Source of the DNA: Fragilaria crotonensis
Lineage: Eukaryota; Bacillariophyta; Fragilariophyceae; Fragilariales; Fragilariaceae
Direction: 5' to 3'
DNA length: 41,378 bases
Assembly: GCA_022925895.1 (NCBI GenBank)
Contig: JAKSYS010000571.1
Location: 1-41,378, forward strand
The position numbers and the translations under genes were made by a program. The notes beneath the pieces were generated by a model. That model did no database searches. It had not been told where the DNA came from and saw nothing but the letters and a program-made list of their open reading frames with translations. This document shows positions 31,548 to 41,378 of the stretch, in pieces (the first letter of the stretch is position 1; every line of letters starts with the position of its first letter).

Positions 31548-34343
31548 CTACTCATTCAGAACATGCTCTTTCGAACCCTCGTCCATTGTCGGTAGATCAA
31601 AACTCCGATTGCGGGGACGAGCACTTTCATCAAAGCGAGAAGTCGAAAGGCCACCAAATGAGACACGAGAACTTCCATCTAGATTTGATGTCGAAAGTCC
31701 ACCTAACGAGTCATCAAAACTCGATTGTCTCAACCTCGAGACAGGGACGACCTCTGCAGTGGCAGCTTTCGACAGGGAGCTTCGTTTTAAATTCGCACTG
31801 GCTACTCTCGCTCGTATCGCTTCAATCGTATCCGAAGGAGGAAGACTCTGGACGCTGGCGCCACTGGAGCGACGACCAACATTTGCGCTGTGACGTGCGC
31901 CAGACCCTTGTTGCATGGATGTTTTCCAGGCAGACACCGTCAATGACCGTGATTGCTCAACATTGATCAGTCGGAGCTTGGAAACAAATAGAGGGAGTAA
32001 AATGGCGAAGCATAGGAGAGTGACGAGAATGGATCGAACCACAAGGTCGACCTTCGGCCTTTCCTTGGACAGAAAAATCATAGGAACTCCAATAAGTAAA
32101 CTTTCGAGAACACTAAGCATCGACAGGCCAATGTAGCTCGTCTCGTTGAATTCAGCTGGCATCATTCGTGTCCGATAGGTTTGATAATTGCCAATGACGA
32201 CAAAGATCAGATTGACGGCAAACAGAGTTCCGACGAAGGCTCGATCTGCTTCGGTCTCAGTGTAACCACATCGACCTACAGACTCGATCGACCTGCCGTA
32301 CTTGTCAAAGTTCATGATCCGACCGAATCCATGTCAAGGTGCGGTAGCAGTCCAACTTATCAGAAGAGCAACATTAATTATCGAAACAAGGACAAACGGG
32401 TAGATGACATCCCGGATGGTGACATTCTTCCGCCTCATTTTGACAGAGTGATGAAATAATAGATTGATACGGAGCGACTTGCAGAGAAGAGACGAACTCG
32501 CAGTGCCAAACCCCAACACAAACAACCAAGGAGTAGCCATGCAGGCGGCGTCCAACCCTGCCTGTGGTATTGGTTCTTGTAGACTCATTGGTATGATACA
32601 GGATGCCATGAGCAATGTTCCGGCACACAACATGAGGAGAAAGAATGGTTGCGACGAACGAACCACGTGCTTTTGTCGGTACCAAATCGTCCAAGCAGCG
32701 AAACCGATTGACGCTAGAATGGCCAAAACTGACAAGGACCACATGAATGCTTGAATTCCCAACGGTAGGTCATTGTTGGACACTTCGATTGGCGGCAACT
32801 CCATGGGACGTTCCGATGAGCCTCCGTTGAAAACAAATGGTGACAAAATTGTGACGTTGCCGCTCGCTACGCGTATTATTGCAGATGCTCGCACGTCAAG
32901 CCCAATGCTTTCATCGTCGGCGGAAATGACCACATTCATGACATTGAACGCCAATCCATTCGAAGTTCTTGTGCCAGTCACTGGATCGAAAGAAATTGGT
33001 CCGGATACGCCTTCAAATTGAGTTGATTTGACTTGCAGCAACATTTGATCAGAAGTAATGAACTCTTCCTGGGAATCGCACAATGCGATACCGAGGGACA
33101 TGATTGCATCGTAATTCGTGTACTGGTACAGAGAGGGCGTCGCAGCAAAGTGAAAACCTTCAAAAGTCGTCAAATTATCATGCCTCGAAATATAGTAATC
33201 AATAAGCTCTTGATCCTTCCCCATTTCCGCCATGGCTTGTTCAAATGGAGGATACGGCGGTGGACTGAACAATATGACACCAATTCCGGAAAGGGCTTGT
33301 GCAATGGCGCGGTCCTCTGCGACCGTCGCTTGGAGCGTCGTATTGTAAAACGAAGGTAACAGGAGTGGGGCAAATCCATCACCAAAGTGCCACGAATACA
33401 GTGGATTCCCAATAACACCGGCATTCATCCCTTCTGTCACAATCATTTTGACGCTGGTCGTCGCCGCCGAAATTATACCAAACATATATCGCATTCCCGT
33501 TCCCTTGAGTTCCAGCCCTCCGTATGGATTCAACATCACCACCTTCATAGGGGACGGCCTTGATGATAATGTTTTGTTCACTCGCGGCGGATGCCAAATC
33601 CTTGGCAAATTGGCTCCCGTACGCGTCTCGGATAAAGAGAACACCCAATCGAGTCACGTGCAAGTGTTGTTTAAAGTATAATGCCGCGGCATCGACGGCA
33701 TTGGTCGGGACTGTCCTCATGAATGTGGGAGATTGGTCCTTATTTTCTAGAAGATGATGTGGAAGCACAATTCATGTGCGGTATGTTGTAGGATCCTGAA
33801 ATAATGGAAAGTGGTACAGATGAGGAGGAGCGAAAATCTCCCAAAATTGATACTGGTTGAGGATTTTGAAGGGCGTTTCTCAACACGTGAATTGTAGAGA
33901 AGGCGTGATGCTTGAATGGGAGAAAATGAAGAATCCTTCATGTCCATGGTCAAGTAAACATTGCAATTCGCTAGTCGTTCCGACAAGTACGGCAAAACCT
34001 GGTCTGATCGTTGGTTGAAATGATGCATCGCCAGAAATCCGGCAGCCTCAATGTAAATATTCGTTGTCGCAGGACTCTTGACTCCGTTCGTGATTTGCGT
34101 ACTCGGCATTATGCTCAAGATGTGAGCAAGTCGATAGCTATCCACTTTGATGACAGCCGAGGATGTTGAGAATTCAACACTTTCACCTCCTGATATTCGA
34201 AGATCATCCCAATATGATAACGACCTGTTTGTATTGTCATCTGCGTACTGATATTGTCTAGCCTTCGATGCTGTGGTTGGTGCCGAATTATTCGATGATT
34301 GATCCATGCTAGCTGCGAAATGCAGCATTTGAAGTGAATCCAT
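31548..34343 (-). CDS. GABA-B-like (class C, 7tm_3) G-protein-coupled receptor, frame-broken
   Basis: A plasma-membrane receptor with a ligand-binding ANF/Venus-flytrap domain; ligand unknown. In order: IYIEAAGFLAMHHFNQRSD and SPIQASRL (ANF start), CASTSSS...KDQSPTFMRTVPTNAVD, RLGVLFIRDAYGSQFAKDL, GVSGPISFDPVTGTRTSNG, then seven TM helices starting IQAFMWSLSVLAILASIGF and ending ILVTLLCFAILLPLFVSKL. The cytoplasmic tail of ~110 aa is Ser/Arg-rich and holds two copies of GGLSTS-x-[LF]D-x-S. Breaks lie near 33760 (beside an A4 run), 33500 and around 32315-32336, where a lost base and a later compensating shift leave one stop. The first ATG of the open N-terminal frame is 34343; it gives no clear signal peptide, so the true start may lie upstream. 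About 900 aa. Confidence 0.9.
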
Positions 34344-35213
34344 GAATGGCAACACGATCGATCCGAAATTGATATGCAATGGACTCAGTACCTGCGTTCG
34401 ATGCGTCACTCTCTATTCGAATGTATACAGCGACGGCCACGGCAGCAACGATGATTGGCAAATGCCAATAAAGCGTAGATTGATATAGTGTTCCTTTTCG
34501 ATACTGGCGTGGTTCAAGATAATGGTGCGTTGTGCAGGAAGCGCCCCATGTGACTTCCCGTTAAGTTGTACGACTACATACATATATATAGTATGATCGC
34601 TGGCCGGAAAGCCAAACCAACATGCTCGTGTCTTTCCTCCAAAAAAAGCTCCAGCTTTGTCTACAATTTGTCTCGTAGATGACCTTCTTTGTTGTTCCAA
34701 TGATATGAATTAACGACCTCAATGACTCCTGGACGCAGAATAGGAACCTCGTGAAAGGTCTACCAATACATCTACATTCATTGACATTTTCGGTGTGAGA
34801 CATGGATATGCCCCTTGAAGAAACTTGCCTCCTCCTAACTTCCTCTTAAACTCGAATATTTACTATTTACGTTTTATTACTGTCGATTTCATCTTCATCT
34901 ATCTGTCGAGGGACTTTTCCACGGACAACGAACCATGGCTTGTCCTTCCAAGGACATGTTTCCTACACGAAACTAAGCGTATGATACATTTGGCAAACAG
35001 GCATGATGCATGAAGAATAGAAACAACGAATGCGACATATTTGGCCGTGAGTTTTGGAAGAGCATGACTGCGCAGAACAAATTCGTGCACGCGCGGCATG
35101 GAACAGCACTCGGCGCATGTCACCGAAGATAGCTTCGCTCCATATGCGAAATGCGAACTCATCGCACGCCAGCTGTCAACATGCACCCAATTGTTGTTAC
35201 TGGTAGAAATGAC
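34344..35213. other. Divergent intergenic region
   Basis: About 870 bp between the receptor and the DUF3067 gene. A minus-strand frame near 34390-34450 reads a hydrophobic segment IIVAAVAVAVYIRIE that could be the missing signal peptide of the receptor in another frame, but this cannot be settled by eye. Confidence 0.4.
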
Positions 35214-35972
35214 ATGCTACTGCTGACCCTCTTTATTGTTTTCATATTGAAATGCCATTCATTTCTGATTTTGCCCCATCATCATCATCATCATGCTACT
35301 CACAAGATACAGTCGTGCATTCGGAATCGGTTCTTGTTGTTGACAGCGGAACGTTCCAACAATAATGACAACAGGACGAACGTTTGGAATGGAATTTCCC
35401 TACTGTGGGAGGAAGTTATTGAAATGTCAACGTATGGTCCCAGCGAACGACGAATGAGGAAAAAGGCTAGACAAGCTGCGAACGCAAGACAAAGTCAACA
35501 AGAGGAGGAGGAGGACGAGGATGCATTATCGTTAGGGAACTTTCGAAAGGCATTGGCCAATCAAGCATCCTCATTATCCTGTAAAGATGATGTTGTCGAT
35601 GATGACAACGACCCAACCATGATGGTCAACCAACAAAAGGACCTAGAGTTTGATGGCTATGCCCTGCGTGATTTGCTAGTGGCAAAATGGGGTGTTGCTC
35701 TGGATGTGGATTTTCAACGAGTTGCTGGTGACTCGATCTACTGTACGATCCTTCCAGTGGCATTTGGATCGCGCAAATGCCAGCATGAAACGGAACTGGC
35801 CTACCTTATGCATTTACAAGGTGTGGTGGAGGTACTCGAAAAATACCAAAACCTGGATTTGTTTGTTGACTTTATTGCAACGACGCCAAAAGTCCCAAAG
35901 GCAGGGACAGATTCAGTGCCATTTCGAATGGAAGTGAGTAACGATGATCTCAACAAGATTCTGAACAAGTAG
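35214..35972 (+). CDS. DUF3067 family protein, plastid-targeted
   Basis: DUF3067 proteins are conserved in cyanobacteria and plastids; function is unknown. The ATG at 35214 starts a signal peptide MLLLTLFIVFILKCHS with Phe at the cleavage point, then a His6 run (cat repeat, 35283-35300 region), matching a bipartite plastid presequence. An earlier in-frame ATG at 35151 would add 21 residues before it and is less likely. An acidic linker (QQEEEEDEDALS) leads into the DUF3067 domain: YALRDLLVAKWGVALDVDF, RVAGDSIYCTILPVAFGS, ELAYLMHLQGVVEVLEKY and DLFVDFIATTPKVPKAG. About 252 aa, no frame breaks, single exon. Confidence 0.88.
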   Translation: MLLLTLFIVFILKCHSFLILPHHHHHHATHKIQSCIRNRFLLLTAERSNNNDNRTNVWNGISLLWEEVIEMSTYGPSERRMRKKARQAANARQSQQEEEEDEDALSLGNFRKALANQASSLSCKDDVVDDDNDPTMMVNQQKDLEFDGYALRDLLVAKWGVALDVDFQRVAGDSIYCTILPVAFGSRKCQHETELAYLMHLQGVVEVLEKYQNLDLFVDFIATTPKVPKAGTDSVPFRMEVSNDDLNKILNK

Positions 35973-36265
35973 TCCTGCATAGTTGGGTGGGTGCTCGAGC
36001 ACCTACCAGTTCACCCGTTCACCCTCTATCATGCTAACTTGTACATTCGTTAAGCAGCTACTGTAGGTGCACAACACGGCGAGTGTTGGTGGCGAACTCG
36101 GTGAATTGAGTCGAAGTACTACCAGTGCTACCGGTAGTGGCGTAAGTTGAGTAAGACGCTCGGAAAAAGTATTTTTATCTTTTGATCATTCTAATTTACA
36201 TATTTTAAGATTTATGATAAATCAACGATTCAACAAACTGTACGGCACAACACGTCACAAAACTG
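35973..36265. other. Intergenic spacer
   Basis: About 290 bp. 36110-36142 has agtact/accggtagt words like other spacers in this window. AT-rich before the next start codon. Confidence 0.45.
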
Positions 36266-37388
36266 ATGAGGTCGACAATGGCATCCTGCCAACACCGGAG
36301 CATGCTTCTACTCTCTCTTCTTCTATTATTCTGCAAATTTGAGCAGGTAGTTGGGTTTGTTGGCGCCCCTCCCAGTTTTCATCAAACCAAGCATTTGCAT
36401 CGTCCCCATGGTCGTTCGTACAGTCCGCGTCATCACCGTCCCTCGTACAGTGTTGGCAGCAGCCTATTCGCCGCTGCGACGAATACGGGTACATTGCTGG
36501 TATCGCGTTCAGATGGCAATGAGTACAAACTGGCATACCGTATAGCTCGACCCATGACACTATCGTCGCGACAAGCCGCTCCCGTCGTGGTCCTACATGG
36601 TGGACCATCTCTACCTGCCGACTATTTGTATCCGCTCGAACAAGCGGTAGAGTACCGATCGATTGTATTTTACGATCAAATTGGATGTGGTCGGAGTGAT
36701 GAGCCTAACGATAAGGCATGTTATTCAATCGACATGGCGTTGGATGACTTGGAAGCCTTGTTGAAGAAACTTGGAATCCGACGATTTCATTTGTACGGCC
36801 AAAGCTTTGGTGGTATTCTGGCCTACGAATATCTGAAACGACGGACGCAACAAAGTCAACTCAACGCTGCTAAGGATACAGATCCAATATGTCTATCCTG
36901 TGTACTATCCTCCACTCCGACAAGTGTCAAGAGAGTGGAAGAGACGTATGATCAACTTTTGGATGCTATTTGCTCAGGATCCAACATTGGAGGGTATTTC
37001 ACTACAGGAACGATTCCGCATGACACATCAATGCCGAACGGCTGCATCACCACAACCTCTGTTGGACGCCTATGCTCATGCTGGAACGGTCTGGCGTGGT
37101 ACAGATGCCATTAAAACGTGGGAGGCAACTCCCATTTCTGATGTCACAAACACGGAATCATCATCGTCGTCGTCATCGTCCTCTTTGCCGCCCATGTTGA
37201 TTCTGCGTGGCGAATATGACTTTGTAACGGAGGAATGCTCTGCGCGTTGGAAGGAGGTACTCTTGCTGCCTGGAACCATCCAGCAGGTTCGATTTCGAGT
37301 CCTCAAGGGGTGTTCCCATCATGGATTGCTGGAGGATGAACCAACGTATGGTGAAGTACTGGATTCGTTCTTTGCGGAATTCGATTGA
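36266..37388 (+). CDS. Proline iminopeptidase-like alpha/beta hydrolase, plastid-type presequence
   Basis: An alpha/beta-hydrolase of the prolyl aminopeptidase group, expected to remove N-terminal residues (classically proline) from peptides. The ATG at 36266 leads to a signal peptide (SMLLLSLLLLFCKFEQVVG) with the cleavage context G|FVGAPP, an ASAFAP-like plastid signal. Domain landmarks: oxyanion region VVVLHGGPSLPADYLYPLE, FYDQIGCGRSDEP, nucleophile LYGQSFGGILAYEY (Ser in GQSFGG), catalytic Asp in LILRGEYDFVT and catalytic His in CSHHG. A single one-base break lies near 36970-36990, after which the frame ending at 37388 continues with FAQDPTLEGISLQERF. A Ser run (SSSSSSSSS) sits in the cap/linker. 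About 374 aa. Confidence 0.88.
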
Positions 37389-38216
37389 GAGGATGACATG
37401 AAAAATCCATTGCCAGCATACAATCATGAGCTATGGGACTCTGTTCGGCGCAGCAGTACGAAAGCCTGAAGAACATTAATTGTTTCCTGTTTCTCTCATG
37501 ACTGAGGTGCACTGAGTGAGCACTCTCAAACATTTTGGTGAGGTAGTTCCGTTGCACACCGTCGATCTACACTGCACTCGTTATCGATCAAACATAATCT
37601 TTGGCATCCTGATGTGGCTGCTCAGAAAAGTTGTGAGAAGGCCCGTGTCACGAGGATACTGTTGCCCCATGTGTGTGTCTGTGTGTGCGCGCAGTTTGGC
37701 CTCGACTTCACATCCAAACGAAAACCACTGGTGTACACTTTACTGGTATTCCCGAACGATGGGCATTTAGTGCCTCGTACTTCTCTAGAATTGGCCCAAG
37801 ATGAACTCTGCCACATTAGGCCACAGTCTCAATGCATTGCTCCGCCTTCATGTTTCTAATATGTTTAATTGAAACTCAACCTTTGTCGTAAGCATTGAGA
37901 GATCTGTACAATCTAAGCGGCATCTGCATCACTTGGTGTAAACTTGAGGAAATATGTTGGTTCTAAGCCATTTTTATGTGGTACTGCAATCCAGTAGTCT
38001 GTGGTTTCACGGTTTCACCATATTGTAGGTGCATTTGGAATTTGGATCATATTAAATCATAGGGGAAATTACAATATCACGCATTTTTTTGCCACTTCAC
38101 ATCAAAATACCAAGTGTACCCATCACAGATTACAACATCGCATCACATCGCACACACGTCGTACACAGTCCACAGACATCACCTTGTCAGCAACTGTCGA
38201 ACTTAACCCGAGGAAG
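37389..38216. other. Intergenic spacer
   Basis: About 830 bp, AT-rich in the second half. A tgtgtgtctgtgtgtgcgcg tract lies near 37671-37690. No coding frame is supported. Confidence 0.45.
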
Positions 38217-39281
38217 ATGATCCGGAGTTGCCGACGTGCCATTCGTCACTTATGCCAACCTTGCCGTAATGTCAATAACATAAGTAATGCTGATGATGAA
38301 AAAGCTTTCATTATGGCAAGCTATACGGGCCGAGTCGAAGTTATTCGTGAGTTGTTGCAACGCGGCACCGTTGATGTGAACCTCAAGGAATGGCGTGGCC
38401 GAACAGCCCTCGTCATTGCAAGTACGGTAGGCCATTTGGAAGTTGTTAGTGAATTGTTAAAACATGACATGGTCGATTTGAACGTCCGTGATCGCAATAA
38501 TGATGAGACTGCCCTCATATGGGCAACAAGGAGGAATCTTGGAAGTTGTTCGGGCATTGTTAAATCATTACAAAGTGGATGTGAACGTCGCTGATGGGGA
38601 TGGCAACACAGCCCTCATATGGGCTAGCCAATATGGTCATTTGCAAATCGTTCGTGAATTGTTAAATCACGACAAGCTGGATGTGAACGTCCGCGATTTC
38701 AAAAATGGTGCGACAGCCCTCATCGAGGCAATCAAGAAGGCCACTTGGAAGTTGTACTTGAGTTGTTAAAACACGACAAAGTGGATGTGAACGTTGCGGA
38801 TACGGATGGTACGACAGCCCTCATCTGGGCTACCCGATATGGTCGTTTGGAGGTTGTTCGTGCATTGTTGAAACGCGACAAGGTGGATGTGAACGCCGCA
38901 AATAATTATGGTGAGACAGCCCTCATAAGGGCAAGTAGATGCGATCAGGTGGACATTGTTCTTGAATTGTTAAAACACGACAAGGTGGATGTTAATCTTC
39001 AAACTCGTATCGGATGTTCCGCCCTTATCTGGGCGACCCTTAACGGCAGATTGGGCGTGGTTTCCGCCTTGTTGACACACAAAAACGTGGATTCAATTTT
39101 AAAGAATGTTGCAGGATCAACAGCTCTTGATATTGCCCGCAATTGTAATATGACTGATATTGCCAGACTTCTTGAGGAGCATGCTAATCTGTGTGTGCGT
39201 CGCCGCAACGCGGAAGAGTGGAAGCGGACGAGTGACTCGAACGGGAGTCGAGAATTGGCGTGGAGACCAGTTGGTTGTTGA
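38217..39281 (+). CDS. Ankyrin-repeat protein
   Basis: A protein-interaction scaffold; partner unknown. From the ATG at 38217 a basic, Cys-containing N-terminus precedes about seven ankyrin repeats of ~34 residues with the unit ETALIWATRYGHLEVVRALL followed by KHDKVDVNVRD. Repeats recur at about 38290, 38395, 38505, 38600, 38705, 38805, 38910 and 39010, the last degenerate (STALDIARNCNMTDIARLLE). Two one-base breaks near 38530 (after aagg) and 38740 (aagaagg before ccac) are each repaired by one G. The C-terminal ~45 residues are basic with no motif. No signal peptide from this start; an open frame continues upstream to 38001 without a better start. Confidence 0.88.
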
Positions 39282-39524
39282 ATGAAATTGTTTTTGATAA
39301 TGTCCATAGCACCTTGTTTCATGAATGCATGTTCCCTGCCGGATGTGCAACTTGATGTGAAAAACAACCCCTTCCAGGCTAGCGTCTCGGCGCCCTCGCG
39401 CAGTGGAGCTCGAAATCTCTTCTTGGACGTTATTCTTAAGTGACAATGTGGGCGACCGTGCATGAGGCCGGTGTCGGCGGATCTAGATGGTGTGAGTTAT
39501 CAATTGCGGCGCTTCGTAAATTCA

Positions 39525-40166
39525 TTACCTTTTTATGTGACATCCTGGTGCGCCTGTGATCAATGGACGGAGACGTTGGAGTGCCAACAATGATAAGACG
39601 ACCAAACAAGATATGACAAAGCCGTAATCACACTACAACAAGACGCCAGTGCCGTGAAGACTGGTGGCTTACCATTCCAAAGCTCCATACTGGCAATTTT
39701 GCTGTTGACAGCAGGAACACAACTATCGCGTGTATCTCCCATACCCAATGGAGGACAGGGAGGATCATTGCTATACCAATAAGACTGCCCGTCAGGTATG
39801 AAACCGCTCTTTGGGCAAGTTTCAGCCACACAGTTCAAAGACTTGCCATGGCAATCGCATTTGGAGGAGGATGGCGTCCGACTTGAAAACAATTTCCGTA
39901 GTTTTGCAATTGGAGCTAGTAAGGGGTGGTCCAGGACAGACGCCACAAGGAACATCGCTGGATGGAGTATAAATCTCGGCTACGATGAAGTTGCGGATAG
40001 ACTGCTTTTCACTCCATTCACCCTCCCCTCTCGAATGGCTGTCGCTGTGGAGTAGATGCCGATAGCGTCCAAAAATATATGACGTGATGTGCTCGACCTG
40101 ATGTCTCCTGTCCAATCCGAGTTATGCTCTTGCGCAGAAGAGATCTGTTTCAACAGAAGTAGCCAT
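39525..40166 (-). CDS. Putative secreted Cys-rich protein, two exons, frame-broken
   Basis: Not recognised. The best-supported part is a Cys-rich block KCDCHGKSLNCVAETCPKSG, IPDGQSYWYSNDPPCPPLG and DSCVPAVNSKIASMELWN. A phase-1 GT-AG intron (39554-39672) then adds GAPGCHIKR before a stop at 39525. Upstream, in another frame, PSSDVPCGVCPGPPLTSS extends the Cys-rich region (break near 39890). Further upstream a hydrophobic start LPWLLLLKQISSA near 40170 looks like a signal peptide but is out of frame with the ATG at 40164-40166. Extracellular location is inferred. The 5' part is uncertain. Confidence 0.45.
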
Positions 40167-40226
40167 GGCAAAGCCTACGATGCTATCGCTTCGTACCATT
40201 GAGTATGTAAAATCGTATCGGCTTAA

Positions 40227-41378
40227 CTACCTCTTCCAAAACGTCAAAAGCACCTTCTGTATCAGAGTCTTTGATTGGGACGCCCGAGCAATGTCGACAG
40301 TAACCGACGCTTCTTTGGCAAAGCCCTTCTTGATTTGGCTACAGAACAACGCAAATTCCTCCTTCAAGCCTCCATATCCTTGGCTCCTCCTGAGGTTCCT
40401 TGCAATACATCAGCAAGCAAACGATCGTTCGCGGTGGGATCTTCGTTAACACTCATTGATTTTGATGTCCGAGCAACGTCGACTGTCAGCGACGCTTCTT
40501 CTTCCAAGCCGTCATAGATTTTGCTGCAAGACCTCGAGAATTCTTCACGCAGCGCCGCCATATCAGGTCGCAATGGAGTGGCTTGGACACCAACCGAAAT
40601 TTCCTTGGCAAGGTCCATATGCATTTGACTGCAGGACCTTTCAACTCTTCCCGTAGTGCCGACAAATCTGTCCCTCCTGAAGTTCGCCTTGGAGCTGCAT
40701 GCGTCGGGGTTCGGCTCGAGATAGGAACGAGACGTTGACTTCAACAGACGCTTCCTTTGCAGGTCCATATGCATTTGGCTGTAAGACTTTTTTAATCCCT
40801 CCGTGAGAAGCCAGATCAGTCCTTCCTGAGGTTCGCCTTTGAGCTACATTCGTTGGGATTGGACTCCTGATAGGAAGTTTACTTCAACCGAAGCTTCCTT
40901 GGAAAGGTCCGAATGCATTTGACTGTATGAAGTTTTGAATTCCTCCTCAGAGCTCCCAGATCAGGCCCTCTTGAGGTTCGCCTTGTAGCTGCAATCGTTG
41001 AGGTAGGACTCTGGGTAGGTTGTTGATTTCAACCAGAAGCTTCCTTGCGAGATCCAAATGCAGTGGCTGTATGACCTTTTGAATTCCTCCCTTAGAGCCC
41101 CAGATCAGTCCCTCTTGAGGTTCGCCTTGGAGCTGCAGTCGTCCTGATTGGGGACCGGAGGCGCCTCGACACCCATCGACGCTTCCTTCCAAGCCGATAT
41201 TGATTTGGCTACATGATCGTTTGAACTCCTCCGCAGACCCGCCATGTTAGTTCCTCCAGAGGTTCTCAGCGGAGCTGCATTCGTCAGGCTTGCCCTTCGA
41301 TAGGAATGTCGTCCTTCCCTGCCATTTTGATATTGGCACTGGCAGACGTCGCGAAGGTCGAGTGCAACAAAATATATA
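40227..41378 (-). CDS. Repeat-built protein, partial (N-terminus beyond window), frame-broken
   Basis: Not recognised. Minus-strand translation gives a repeating pattern ALREEFKRSCSQMHMDLAKE-[AI]SV, then ~15 variable residues, then LQGEPQEGLIW, then ALREEFK again. Units of about 145 bp (~48 aa) are visible from the window end down to about 40300, becoming less regular; a stop lies at 40227-40229. The amphipathic, charged segments suggest helical or coiled-coil structure. Each unit changes frame at least once, so no single long frame exists. The gene continues past 41378. Confidence 0.5.
40470..41378. repeat. Tandem repeat array, unit ~145 bp
   Basis: Plus-strand copies of tcccttgaggttcgccttggag-like sequence begin near 40670, 40812, 40969 and 41110, with a diverged copy near 41250. 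Each is followed by a cgcttcctt..gcatttg.ctgtatga...gaattcctcc block. Further diverged blocks lie near 40480 and 40590. Units differ by roughly a quarter of positions, so the array is old. Confidence 0.75.

Noticed and set aside
31486-31966. Plus-strand frames overlapping the receptor 3' end
   Set aside because: They are antisense shadows of the receptor tail.

Overview
This window is nuclear DNA from a photosynthetic stramenopile, most likely a diatom. Several conserved genes start with a signal peptide whose predicted cleavage site is followed by Phe or Trp, as in diatom bipartite plastid presequences: FKBP SQA|FTIS, the small secreted protein DA|FST, the hydrolase G|FVGAPP and the DUF3067 protein HS|FLIL. 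Introns are few, short (62-119 bp) and GT-AG. GABA-B-like 7TM receptors and the LINE type seen here are also characteristic of diatoms. No species is claimed.

Layout. 0-12 kb is a compact, gene-dense block. It holds the 3' part of RRN3 (Pol I initiation factor), a thylakoid-lumen FKBP, a LarB/PurE-like protein, a small acidic protein, adenylate kinase, a J-domain protein, a VTT/TVP38 membrane protein, and two related small secreted proteins with a third secreted-type ORF between them. 12-28 kb is a transposon island. It holds a MITE with ~36-bp terminal inverted repeats, a Harbinger (HARBI1-type DDE) transposase, a Cys-rich 72-aa protein next to a four-exon protein of unknown function, a direct repeat, remnants that include a possible papain-like cysteine-peptidase domain, a Plavaka/CACTA-like transposase, a LINE cut off inside its reverse transcriptase, and a further Cys/His-containing fragment. 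29-41 kb is genic again. It holds an intact cytochrome P450 with an internally deleted P450 relic 385 bp downstream, a GABA-B-like receptor, a plastid DUF3067 protein, a plastid-type alpha/beta hydrolase, an ankyrin-repeat protein, a secreted Cys-rich protein, and a gene built of ~145-bp tandem repeats that runs off the window.

The strongest overall signal is technical. Most conserved genes are interrupted by one-base frame breaks, often in or beside homopolymers, while reading remains well conserved on both sides. This fits uncorrected long-read indels better than decay. Genes are therefore annotated across the breaks, and exact protein sequences should not be trusted without read support. 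The host genes do not form an evident pathway or operon. Plastid-directed functions recur (FKBP, DUF3067, hydrolase, possibly adenylate kinase).
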